Part shown: positions 1-6,970 of the stretch, one piece after another
Layout of the letters: the number at the start of each line of letters is the position of its first letter
How positions within the stretch are numbered: position 1 is the stretch's first letter
Source of the DNA: an archaeon
Lineage (GTDB): Archaea; Thermoproteota; Nitrososphaeria; Nitrososphaerales; JACAEJ01
Direction of reading: 5' to 3'
Assembly (NCBI GenBank): GCA_024256265.1
Contig: JACGUK010000036.1
Location: 1 to 10,610 of the forward strand
DNA: 10,610 nucleotides
The notes under the pieces: model-generated
Told to the model about the DNA's origin: nothing
The model's input: the letters and a program-made list of their open reading frames with translations, nothing else
Database searches by the model: none
Made by a program: the position numbers and the translations under genes

Positions 1-158
1 TTTACCAAGCCTTTGAGAAGATGGTAGGGCATGAGATAGGGCGTTTACCAGTGGTAGATAGATCCGATCCTAAGAAACTGATAGGCATAATTACAAGAGG
101 AGATATAGGAAGTACCTATGAGCTGGAAGTGCATTCATTGTTAGAAAGTGCTCAATGA
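1..158 (+). CDS. C-terminal fragment of a CBS-domain protein, possibly ClC-type chloride channel
   Basis: This frame is open from the left edge of the window and ends at TGA 156-158, leaving about 52 C-terminal residues. They read as the second half of a CBS domain: a helix with EIGRLPVVD, then KLIGIITRGDI, the usual end of a CBS repeat that contributes to an adenosine-nucleotide binding cleft. A short tail (YELEVHSLLESAQ) follows. The pattern IGRLPVVDRSDPKKLIGII resembles the cytoplasmic C-terminal CBS domains of archaeal ClC chloride channels, but stand-alone CBS proteins and CBS-containing enzymes share it, so the family is an inference. The next gene also ends in CBS domains. The rest of the gene lies outside the window. 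Confidence 0.72.
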   Translation, partial: YQAFEKMVGHEIGRLPVVDRSDPKKLIGIITRGDIGSTYELEVHSLLESAQ

Positions 159-228
159 TAGACTATCCAAACGACATGGTTAAGGTCGATACCAATATTT
201 CTCCAGTTCAGCCTTGTGCTTCAAACGA

Positions 229-264
229 TAATATGTGAGAAATGCCTGTTCGAATGACATATTA
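229..264. repeat. 8-bp inverted repeat ahead of the CBS membrane gene
   Basis: The arms TAATATGT (229-236) and ACATATTA (257-264) are exact reverse complements separated by 20 bases, in the 142-base gap between the two CBS genes. The right arm, CATATTA, also lies about 40 bases before ATG 301, where a TATA box with a short leader would fit. It could be an operator or part of a promoter. An 8-bp dyad in AT-rich DNA may equally be chance. Confidence 0.25.
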
Positions 265-300
265 ACCACTAGATTTTTCAGTGAGTGATGTGTCCAACTC

Positions 301-1506
301 ATGGTATTAGAAGAAATCGCCTCAGGCATCGTCTCTGGACTAATATATGGACTGATATCATCTGTATTTATCCTATTCCTATCTATGATCTTCAAATACT
401 TCACGAACGAGAAGTTCCCTTGGATCATCAGCATTATAATAGGCTTAGGTATTGTTGGGATAAGTGGTGGATTAATCGCTATCTTGGATGAACCAACTCC
501 ACTATCGGTCACCCGCATCATAGTGGCCAGCCTTATTTTGGTATGGGCAACTAACGAGGGAGACAAACTAGCCGCTCGCCTTCCTAGAAGAAAGATACCT
601 TTGATTTCCTCGTTGGGAAGAATTGGCAGGCAAGACTATTTGACGATAAAAGTGCCGGATGAGCGGGATATTAACGACATCCCTGGGAGACCTCGTGTTA
701 GCGTAGTGGTCAAGAAGGAACTGGCGGGGAAAGAGTTCCTTTTTCCTGCTGACCTGCCGAGAGAGGAACTTGTAAATAGAGTTAAGCGAAGGCTTCTCAC
801 CGACTGGGGGTTAGGTGACGCCGAACTCGAACTAGATCAACAAGGCAGATTTACCTACTTCGCCATCTCCGCCAGAGAAGAAGGACTAAGCGAAGAGTTA
901 AAGGAGGGTTTTGTGGCACTACCCATCAAGTATGATGTAGCACCAACTGGCCTTACCTCTGGTGACATAGTGAAAGTCTATTCGGGGAATAGTCTCTTGA
1001 TAGACTCCGTTGAAGTCAAGGGTGTGAACGAGGTCGGTAAGACCATCACCCTAATTCTTAATGCTCAAGACCATCAAAAATGTGTCGGGAAGGAAATCAC
1101 ACAAATCGTAGCTCTTCCCCATATCAGGAAAAAGTTGACGGTTGGGGAAGTCATGACTCGTGGCGTCCGAACGGTCGGGCCTGATGCACCTCTTGTTGAA
1201 GCGATTTCCCTGATGAATCAGCATAGAATAGGCTCAGTTATAGTGGTGGAGGGGGATAAGGCGATTGGAATTCTTACGGATAGAGACGTTCTTCAAAGGA
1301 TTGAGAAGGGCCGAGTAGATATCAAATCAAAGAAGGTTAGGGACTTCGTGTCAGAACCTATTATTCAGATTTCGCCTAATTTATCCGTCGATGAAGCATT
1401 AACAATAATGAAGAGTAGAAACGTGAGGAAACTCCCAGTATCTTCTGAAGGAAGACTCGTAGGGATAGTTACCGATAACGACATTTTTAGGGCTCTTCGA
1501 AGATAA
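301..1506 (+). CDS. Membrane-anchored protein with C-terminal CBS pair
   Basis: This 401-residue protein probably senses adenine nucleotides or a similar ligand at the membrane. Three hydrophobic segments lie at about residues 10-34, 41-63 and 70-83. A soluble middle region (about 110-270) follows that I do not recognise; its later part (208-265, with GLTSGDIVKVY) is beta-rich and could be a small regulatory domain. The end is a Bateman module: CBS1 at about 280-338 (VGEVMTRGVRTV, AIGILTDRDV) and CBS2 at about 345-400 (VRDFVSEPIIQI, LVGIVTDNDI). ATG 301 is the first in-frame start that preserves the first membrane helix. No strong SD is visible. The gene follows another CBS-encoding gene by 142 bases. 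It is more GC-rich than the next gene (31 of 60 G+C at 661-720 against 14 of 60 at 1861-1920). The ligand and partner are unknown. Confidence 0.85.
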   Translation: MVLEEIASGIVSGLIYGLISSVFILFLSMIFKYFTNEKFPWIISIIIGLGIVGISGGLIAILDEPTPLSVTRIIVASLILVWATNEGDKLAARLPRRKIPLISSLGRIGRQDYLTIKVPDERDINDIPGRPRVSVVVKKELAGKEFLFPADLPREELVNRVKRRLLTDWGLGDAELELDQQGRFTYFAISAREEGLSEELKEGFVALPIKYDVAPTGLTSGDIVKVYSGNSLLIDSVEVKGVNEVGKTITLILNAQDHQKCVGKEITQIVALPHIRKKLTVGEVMTRGVRTVGPDAPLVEAISLMNQHRIGSVIVVEGDKAIGILTDRDVLQRIEKGRVDIKSKKVRDFVSEPIIQISPNLSVDEALTIMKSRNVRKLPVSSEGRLVGIVTDNDIFRALRR

Positions 1507-1588
1507 AACTTCTTTATTGCCTTTTGAAGACGGCTTTAAAAGAAATAATAAGAAAGGAGCTTCTCGATATAAGAAACCATAGGGATTT

Positions 1589-1598
1589 GGTATAAATT
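1589..1598 (+). promoter_or_regulatory. Candidate TATA box for the RadB-like/cofE unit
   Basis: GGTATAAATT in the 151-base gap before the gene at 1658 is a good archaeal TATA match. With a start of transcription about 26 bases beyond its centre (near 1620) it would give a leader of about 38 bases. A second TATA-like string, TTATAAA at 1637-1643, lies only about 18 bases from the ATG and is less well placed. Confidence 0.4.
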
Positions 1599-1657
1599 CT
1601 GGTTCAAAGCGTATTAACAAAAAAGTTAATTGATTGTTATAAAGATGGAATTAATTA

Positions 1658-2347
1658 ATGGTCTTTCCAAGTCGTGAGAGCCTTATAGAATTGATAAAAA
1701 AGTTGCGGTTAGGCGGGAGTATATCTATAGAGCCTCATGATTGCTCATTGATATTAGAAAGATCAGCTTTGAATGTGATTTTGAGCGAGGATAGCTTCAT
1801 AAAAACATTGTTCATTGGCAATACAGTAGATAATACTTTAAAAGAAGGTTCAGTGGTTTACATCGATTTTGATACCATCTTTTCAGCCTTTTTAAATTTA
1901 ATTATTCATACTACTAAAAATTTAGATAATTTGCTCATCTTAAGACCTGATGGTGAAGATGTTGAGAAGACTATGGCTTATGTTTGCTCTTTCTCCTCAC
2001 ATTATATAAAGCTCATGATATTGGATTCTATAACTACTCTATACTATCTTCTTAATAGTAAGGCACCATCAGATGTAAATAGAAAGATAAGCGTTTATCT
2101 GAGTTTACTACAAAGTTTAGCTAAGAGGTTCGATATTCCTATTATAGTCACAAGCATGATAAGAGCGAAGAGAGTTAAGCAAGCTGAGCCTTGGCTCACT
2201 TCCCCAACAGGTGGTAGAGCTTTGTTGAAATCCAAGATAGTTTTAAAGTTGAATAAAATCTCAAATCATATAGAGATAAACGTGATAAAGCATGAGAGCA
2301 ATGCCTTTATCGGCAAAACCTTCAAACTTCCTATAAGATTAGGGTGA
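1658..2347 (+). CDS. RadB/RadA-like RecA-fold protein lacking the Walker A loop
   Basis: This 229-residue protein has the order of an archaeal RadB/RecA core from the second strand onward. GSVVYIDFD (64-72) corresponds to the strand after the P-loop, LILRPDGED (93-101) to the ILFTP-like strand, and LMILDSIT (119-126) to Walker B with D123. NRKISVYLSLLQSLAKRFDIP plus IIVTS (141-166) is the helix and strand that carry the sensor region, and TGGRALLKSKIVLKL (184-198) follows. KHE (211-213) fits the conserved basic end. The amino-terminal part (about 1-63) has no GxxxxGK[ST] anywhere, and the FIGNT to VVYID spacing is too short to hold a P-loop helix, so ATP hydrolysis is unlikely. It may be a structural partner of RadA or another RecA-family protein. 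That role is inference; the fold call rests on motif order. The stop codon overlaps the SD of cofE, 9 bases downstream. Confidence 0.62.
   Translation: MVFPSRESLIELIKKLRLGGSISIEPHDCSLILERSALNVILSEDSFIKTLFIGNTVDNTLKEGSVVYIDFDTIFSAFLNLIIHTTKNLDNLLILRPDGEDVEKTMAYVCSFSSHYIKLMILDSITTLYYLLNSKAPSDVNRKISVYLSLLQSLAKRFDIPIIVTSMIRAKRVKQAEPWLTSPTGGRALLKSKIVLKLNKISNHIEINVIKHESNAFIGKTFKLPIRLG
2343..2347 (+). promoter_or_regulatory. SD site of cofE overlapping the upstream stop codon
   Basis: GGTGA matches the archaeal anti-SD and contains the TGA stop of the RadB-like gene. It lies 9 bases before ATG 2357, which indicates translational coupling of the two genes and supports that ATG. Confidence 0.6.
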
Positions 2348-2356
2348 GCATCAAGA

Positions 2357-3166
2357 ATGGCTAAGAATACTAGTGTTGAATACATACCTATCCATACTAG
2401 TGTGAAGAGAGAAAGATTCGACCTATTTAAGACCATTCAAAATGAAGTGGAAAAAAATGGAGAAAGATTGGAGGATGGAGATATCATAGTAATATCGAGC
2501 AAGTTCGTTGCCATGTCAGAGGGTAGATTGGTAAGGTTATCAGATGTAATTCCAAGCCCTGAGGCTGAAGATTTGGCGTCAAAGACTCACATGCCGAGCA
2601 ATCTTGCCGAGCTGATATTGAGAGAAGCTGATTTAGTCTTTGCAGGAATGCCCGGCTTCGCTTTGTCGATTAAAGATGGCGTTTTTACTCCTAATGCTGG
2701 GATAGATAGATCTAATGTGCAAGAAGGCTGGGCCATACTCTACCCGAGAATGCCCTTTAGAAAGGCTGAGATGCTAAGAAGAAGAATACTCTTACAATCT
2801 GGGAAGAAAGTGGGGATAATAATAACAGATAGCAGATTGTTACCATTAAGGTCAGGCACAACTGGAATAGCCATAGGTGTGGCTGGCTTTGATCCAATCA
2901 AAGATGAGAGGGGAAGAAAAGACCTTTTCAACAACACATTAAGAGTTACTTTACGAGCTTTAGCTGATGATATAAGTGCAGGGGCTCAATTGATAATGGG
3001 AGAGGCTGATGAAAGCATCCCTATAGTCATAGTTAGAGATACTGGTATAAAATTACATGATAAGCCCGTAGATTATGAGCAGATGATTGTTGATTATGAT
3101 GAATGCCTTTATGTAAGAGGGTTAGCATACAAAGATCGATCCATCTTCGACGGCAAATCTGGCTAG
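2357..3166 (+). CDS. cofE: Coenzyme F420-0:L-glutamate ligase
   Basis: CofE adds L-glutamate residues, with GTP as energy source, to the lactate-phosphate side chain of F420-0, the last steps in making the deazaflavin coenzyme F420. The cytosolic 269-residue chain spans the usual family length (about 250). It shows the family's features in order: DIIVISSKFVAMSEGR (42-57), MPGFALSIKDGVFTPNAGID (98-117), IIITDSR (154-160) with a metal-ligand-type Asp, RSGTTGIAIGVAGFDPIKDE (165-184), GRKDLFNNTLRVTLRALAD (186-204), and the GEADESIPIVIVR segment (215-227). The start follows an SD nine bases upstream. It is co-transcribed with the RadB-like gene, an association with no obvious functional link to F420. 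Its presence implies an F420-using host. It is a stand-alone ligase, with no fused FbiB-type C-terminal nitroreductase-like domain. Confidence 0.92.
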   Translation: MAKNTSVEYIPIHTSVKRERFDLFKTIQNEVEKNGERLEDGDIIVISSKFVAMSEGRLVRLSDVIPSPEAEDLASKTHMPSNLAELILREADLVFAGMPGFALSIKDGVFTPNAGIDRSNVQEGWAILYPRMPFRKAEMLRRRILLQSGKKVGIIITDSRLLPLRSGTTGIAIGVAGFDPIKDERGRKDLFNNTLRVTLRALADDISAGAQLIMGEADESIPIVIVRDTGIKLHDKPVDYEQMIVDYDECLYVRGLAYKDRSIFDGKSG

Positions 3167-3222
3167 TTCTTTAATAAGAAAATAGTAAACAAAATTATAC
3201 GTAAGGTTAAAGCAATATAACC

Positions 3223-3236
3223 AAATTATTTTTATT
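3223..3236 (+). promoter_or_regulatory. AT-rich TATA-like element before the zinc-ribbon gene
   Basis: The string AAATTATTTTTATT is centred about 30 bases before TTG 3260, right for a leaderless transcript starting near that codon. The same T-rich stretch, with CTCCTTTTT just after it, could also end the upstream cofE transcript, since archaeal termination uses T-runs. The 93-base gap 3167-3259 holds nothing else I can support. The two roles cannot be separated by eye. Confidence 0.35.
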
Positions 3237-3259
3237 CTACCTCCTTTTTGGTCTAAAAA

Positions 3260-3433
3260 TTGGGCTTGCCTTTCGAAATAGTTTGCGATAATTGTGGCAC
3301 ATTTTTATACTCTGGGATGGATTTAAAGTATGCAAGTAGCATTCTGAAGCTCTACAATGGTAGGTGCAAAAAATGTGGCGAGCTCTTGTCTCTTCGAGAC
3401 TTTATATTGGAGATAGAATCGATAGAAAAATAA
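3260..3433 (+). CDS. Small zinc-ribbon protein, 57 residues, TTG start
   Basis: This short gene encodes MGLPFEIVCDNCGTFLYSG followed by a helix and then GRCKKCGEL. The two CxxC knuckles (C9/C12 and C36/C39, with 23 residues between C12 and C36) are a textbook four-cysteine zinc ribbon. The end (about 45-57) is a mixed acidic and hydrophobic helix. The frame is closed by TAA 3254-3256 just upstream, so the start must be TTG 3260 or TTG 3266. The first ATG in frame (3317) would drop the first cysteine pair, which argues for a non-ATG start. No SD is seen; leaderless initiation fits the upstream AT-rich element. It sits 42 bases before topA on the same strand. The function is unknown; small archaeal zinc ribbons often bind nucleic acid or other proteins. 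Confidence 0.68.
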   Translation: MGLPFEIVCDNCGTFLYSGMDLKYASSILKLYNGRCKKCGELLSLRDFILEIESIEK

Positions 3434-3466
3434 AAAGTAGATTGAAATCATGCTAACGCTTTAGCA

Positions 3467-3472
3467 GGTGAT
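3467..3472 (+). promoter_or_regulatory. SD site of topA
   Basis: GGTGAT matches the archaeal 16S anti-SD (GGTGATC register) with 3 bases to ATG 3476, a normal distance for this register. It fixes the topA start and suggests initiation inside a leadered, probably polycistronic, message that includes the zinc-ribbon gene. Confidence 0.6.
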
Positions 3473-3475
3473 TCT

Positions 3476-6400
3476 ATGGGCTACACTTTGTTGATAGCAG
3501 AAAAGCCAGACGCTATGAGAAAGATAGCAGAATCCTTGGCAGAGGATGGTACTTTAAAGAGAATAGCAACTGATCAAGGTGTAGATCGTTATGAATTTAT
3601 AAGGAATAATAAGAGGCATTTAATTGTAGCAGCGGTAGGGCACCTCTTCAACTTAAGCCCTACTGGAAGAGGAGAGTGGGTTTATCCTATTTTTGATGCT
3701 GAGTGGAGACCTAGCTTTGAGGTGAGAAAGCAATCGATTTTCTCTAAGAGATACTTTGAAGCCATAAAAGATGTGGCAAAAGATGCATTAGATTTCATTG
3801 TATGCTGTGATTATGATACAGAGGGAGGCGTTATAGGTTCAAATATTCTGAAGTTTCTATGTAAAGCTAAAGATGCAAAGAGAATGAAGTTTTCAGTTGA
3901 CTGGGATGAAGATTTAATTATACTAAATGACAATAACGCTTATTTTACCAAAATTGGAGAATTCGTAGATAATTATCTTCAATTAACCAAAAAACAAATC
4001 GATGGGGAAATAGAATATGCAGATATTTCGCATTTAAATATAAAAACTTTCTCATTTAATCCAAAAGCACTTAAAACTTCTTTTAAAAAAATAACTAAAG
4101 TAATTAGACATAAAACGCATGAAAAGTTATCAGAAATAAAACTAGAAAGTGGTAGAAGAATAAAAGTTACAAAAGGTCATAGCTTATTTGTTTTAAGAGA
4201 CGGAGAAATTAAAACAGTATCGACAAATGAAATTAAAATTGGCGACTATGTTGTTTGCCCACTTTCTATTAACCACGCAAATAATTTAGTTGAACTTAAC
4301 ATTACGGATAAATTAAATAAAGTCAAAGGAAGAAAATGGAAGTTACCAGATAAAATTCCTATTACAAAAGAATTCATCAGATTGATAGGTTATTATTTGT
4401 CTGAAGGAAGTTGTGGAGAACGACATGTTAGCTTAGACTTTGGGAGACACGAAAAGAATTTAGCTGATGACGCATGCTATTGTATTGAAAATGTTTTTGG
4501 AATTAAACCCAAAATTAATGAGAAAAAAAGTAGTCTTAATATATCATTTGGTGGAAAAATCGGTGTAGTTCTTTTTGATGAAATTCTTAATTTAGGAAGA
4601 AACTCAAAAAATAAAAAAATTCCAGATTTTGTTTTTAACGTCTCACCAGAGCTAAAGCTTGAAGTCATAAAGGGCATATTTGAGGGTGATGCTACTGTTA
4701 GTGGATATAGCCTCGTTTTAAATACGGCTTCTTTAGTTTTGGCTTCACAACTATTATACTTGTTCTTAACTTTAGGTATTTATGCAGACTTTCTTGCTTA
4801 TACATATAATCACAAAAACCTGTTTGGAAAATTAGTAAGACAGAAGGTCTATAGAGTGTTTATTCAAAATAATGAAGAGTTGAAAAAGCTAGAATTCCTA
4901 TTTCCAGAGTGGAAACAAAAGTGGAGTGCATACAGAAAAGAAAGAAGAAAATTTGAATATAGAAATAATGTAAAAGAATATCATACAGCAATCCCGATAG
5001 CTAAGTCATTACTACCTAAGTTTAGCAATAGAAGAGAAAAAATAGGAAGAATCTCTCTTTTAAGACTAATAGATAAAATCGAGTTGGATGAAGGAAGAAG
5101 GTCATTTATTAAGAAAATGATTAATTCAAATTTAGTTTTTCTTAAAGTTAGAGAAATTAATGAAGTAGAACCATCGAACGGGCATGTTTATGATTTGTCT
5201 GTTGAAGAAAATGAAAACTTCATTTGTGGCATAGGTGGGATTTTTGCTCACAATTCTACCCTAACAAAAGAAGAGCTTATCGATTCTTATAAGAATATGT
5301 CGAATCATTTAGACTTTGGTCAGATAGAGGCTGGTTTGACTAGGCATTGGCTGGATTGGCTTTGGGGTTTGAACCTAACTCGTGCCTTGACTTTGGCTAT
5401 GAAGAACCAATCAGAGAGAGGCTTCAAGATTCTCTCAACAGGAAGGGTGCAAGGTCCGACCTTAGCTTTACTTTTAGAAAGAGAGTTGGAGATAAGAAGA
5501 TTCATTTCAAAGCCATACTGGCATTTAGAGTTACATTGTAGAGTTGATGGTAATGAAATAGTAGCCATGTATGAGAAAGGTCAATTTTGGGATAGGGATG
5601 AGGCTGATCGAATATTAAGATTGTGTAAAGGAAAGGACGCGATAGCAAAGGATATCACCAAGAGACAGTATAGGCAAATGCCTCCTTACCCATTCAATAC
5701 AACAGATTTACAGTCCGAAGCTTACTCTCATTTCAAATTCTCTCCTTCTCAGACTCTCGATCTTGCAGAAAGCCTTTATCAGATGGGTGCCATATCTTAC
5801 CCAAGAACATCGAGTCAGAAGTTACCTGTAGGAATAGGTTATGAAAAGATATTGAAGGCTCTATCATCTATAGAGCACTATAACGATCTATGTAACGATC
5901 TTCTAAAAAGGAGCAAATTGATCCCCCATGAAGGGCCTAAGGAAGACCCTGCCCATCCTGCCATATACCCAACTTCTGAAGTTCCAGAATTAAGAAAGCT
6001 CACTGCTCAGCAGAGAAAAGTCTATGATCTAGTTGTGAGAAGGTTCATGGCCACTTTTGCTGATCCTGCTATAAGAGAGAGTATAAACCTGACTTTAGTC
6101 ATAGAGAATAATAATTTCATAGCAATAGGGAGAAGGAATATCTCATTAGGCTGGGCAAGATTTTACTCTCCTTACACTACTCTTGAAGAGCAAATTTTGC
6201 CAGAGGTTAGAATAGGTCAAAGGTTGGAGAATTTGAAGATAGATATGATTGAGAAGTGGACAGAGCCTCCAGATAGATATAGTCAAGGGTCCATCATAAA
6301 AGAAATGGAGAAGAGGAATCTTGGCACTAGAGCCACAAGGGCTGAGATACTTCAGACTCTTTATGAGAGAAACTACATTTCAGGAAAGAGTATAAAGGTC

Positions 6401-6943
6401 ACAAAATTGGGTGAGATGGTCACGAATGTGCTAAGAGATTTCTGCCCTAGGATAATAAGCGAGGAATTGACAAGAAATTTCGACGGAGAGATGGAGCTTA
6501 TAATGCAAGAGAAGAAAAAGAGGGATGAAGTCATCGAAGAAGCGATAGATTTCTTGATGGATATTATTAATGAAATAAAAAGAAATGAGAGAAAGATGGG
6601 CGAAGCATTGTTAAAGGGCCTGATGGAGGCTAGAGAAGAAGAAAGAAGGCTTGGCATATGCCAGAAATGTAAAGGCGAGCTAAGAATTATAAGATCAAGA
6701 AAGAGCGGGAAAGTATTTGTAGGATGTAGCTCTTACCCTAATTGCAAAAATTCATACCCACTGCCACAAAGTGCAAAGATAACTCCTTTAGGTAGAGTAT
6801 GTGAAAAGTGCTCAACCCCAATAATTCAAGTCAATAGAAGAGGGAAGAGAACTTTTACTATGTGCCTTGATCCTAAATGCCCAAAAAAGTCAAACCTTTC
6901 AAACAATAGTACATTTAAAATACAAGGTGTTGATAATGCTTAA
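3476..6943 (+). CDS. topA: DNA topoisomerase I (type IA) with in-frame intein
   Basis: This type IA topoisomerase relaxes negatively supercoiled DNA by cutting one strand through a 5'-phosphotyrosine. The precursor is 1155 residues; removing the intein (140-593) leaves 701, normal for archaeal TopA. The TOPRIM domain has AEKP (E9) and D112-x-D114-x-E116 (DYDTEGG) as the metal-binding acids. The catalytic tyrosine is Y775 in GAISYPRTSS with R777. The archaeal GTRATRAEIL segment lies at about 950-959. Two C-terminal zinc ribbons follow: C1062/C1065 with C1084/C1090, and C1109/C1112 with C1130/C1135. No helicase module is present, so this is not reverse gyrase. The intein splits the chain just after TOPRIM, between F139 and the extein serine S594, so activity must depend on splicing. 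A small membrane-protein gene follows 18-27 bases downstream. Confidence 0.95.
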   Translation: MGYTLLIAEKPDAMRKIAESLAEDGTLKRIATDQGVDRYEFIRNNKRHLIVAAVGHLFNLSPTGRGEWVYPIFDAEWRPSFEVRKQSIFSKRYFEAIKDVAKDALDFIVCCDYDTEGGVIGSNILKFLCKAKDAKRMKFSVDWDEDLIILNDNNAYFTKIGEFVDNYLQLTKKQIDGEIEYADISHLNIKTFSFNPKALKTSFKKITKVIRHKTHEKLSEIKLESGRRIKVTKGHSLFVLRDGEIKTVSTNEIKIGDYVVCPLSINHANNLVELNITDKLNKVKGRKWKLPDKIPITKEFIRLIGYYLSEGSCGERHVSLDFGRHEKNLADDACYCIENVFGIKPKINEKKSSLNISFGGKIGVVLFDEILNLGRNSKNKKIPDFVFNVSPELKLEVIKGIFEGDATVSGYSLVLNTASLVLASQLLYLFLTLGIYADFLAYTYNHKNLFGKLVRQKVYRVFIQNNEELKKLEFLFPEWKQKWSAYRKERRKFEYRNNVKEYHTAIPIAKSLLPKFSNRREKIGRISLLRLIDKIELDEGRRSFIKKMINSNLVFLKVREINEVEPSNGHVYDLSVEENENFICGIGGIFAHNSTLTKEELIDSYKNMSNHLDFGQIEAGLTRHWLDWLWGLNLTRALTLAMKNQSERGFKILSTGRVQGPTLALLLERELEIRRFISKPYWHLELHCRVDGNEIVAMYEKGQFWDRDEADRILRLCKGKDAIAKDITKRQYRQMPPYPFNTTDLQSEAYSHFKFSPSQTLDLAESLYQMGAISYPRTSSQKLPVGIGYEKILKALSSIEHYNDLCNDLLKRSKLIPHEGPKEDPAHPAIYPTSEVPELRKLTAQQRKVYDLVVRRFMATFADPAIRESINLTLVIENNNFIAIGRRNISLGWARFYSPYTTLEEQILPEVRIGQRLENLKIDMIEKWTEPPDRYSQGSIIKEMEKRNLGTRATRAEILQTLYERNYISGKSIKVTKLGEMVTNVLRDFCPRIISEELTRNFDGEMELIMQEKKKRDEVIEEAIDFLMDIINEIKRNERKMGEALLKGLMEAREEERRLGICQKCKGELRIIRSRKSGKVFVGCSSYPNCKNSYPLPQSAKITPLGRVCEKCSTPIIQVNRRGKRTFTMCLDPKCPKKSNLSNNSTFKIQGVDNA
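3893..5254 (+). mobile_element. Intein with LAGLIDADG homing endonuclease in topA
   Basis: This 454-residue protein-splicing element runs from S140 to N593 of the TopA precursor. The splicing blocks are complete. Block A starts with Ser1 (SVDWDEDLIIL, then TKIGEFVDNYL). Block B is IKVTKGHSLFV with the TxxH pair T232/H235. Block F is HVYDLSVEENENFI, and block G is GIFAHN followed by extein Ser+1 (H592, N593, S594). Joining the flanks gives KRMKF-STLTKEEL, a continuous and plausible TopA segment, which fixes both borders. The inserted endonuclease has two LAGLIDADG motifs: RLIGYYLSEG (E310) and VIKGIFEGDA (D405), both keeping an acidic residue at the catalytic position. The rest (about 420-560) is basic and probably contacts DNA. 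A+T is much higher than in the exteins (G+C 11/60 at 4081-4140 and 14/60 at 4561-4620, against 20/60 at 5461-5520 and 28/60 at 6301-6360), pointing to horizontal arrival. Confidence 0.95.
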
Positions 6944-6958
6944 TACTATTTAGCGTTC

Positions 6959-6962
6959 GGAG
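6959..6962 (+). promoter_or_regulatory. SD site choosing ATG 6971 over GTG 6962
   Basis: GGAG lies 8 bases before ATG 6971 and overlaps the alternative in-frame GTG at 6962, which would have no room for an SD. This makes ATG 6971 the better start. Confidence 0.5.
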
Positions 6963-6970
6963 TGAATAGA

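Noticed and set aside
248..256. GTTCGAATG resembling a tRNA T-loop
   Set aside because: The flanking bases do not form a 5-bp T-stem on the + strand, and no acceptor or anticodon arm fits on either strand.
1637..1643. TTATAAA as the promoter of the RadB-like gene
   Set aside because: It is only about 18 bases from the ATG, so transcription would start inside the coding region; the box at 1589-1598 is better placed.
5320..5568. Open frames antisense to or out of frame with topA, and similar ones at 285-491, 1399-1620, 2740-2937, 4477-4677, 6373-6657 and 9256-9490
   Set aside because: They lie inside strongly supported genes, show no domain-like sequence and have no start signals; they are by-products of the real frames.
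3476..6943. Reverse gyrase
   Set aside because: The chain begins directly with TOPRIM and has no helicase motifs; the extra length is the intein.
6962..6970. GTG start adding three residues to the membrane protein
   Set aside because: The GGAG SD overlaps this GTG and is well spaced for ATG 6971 instead.
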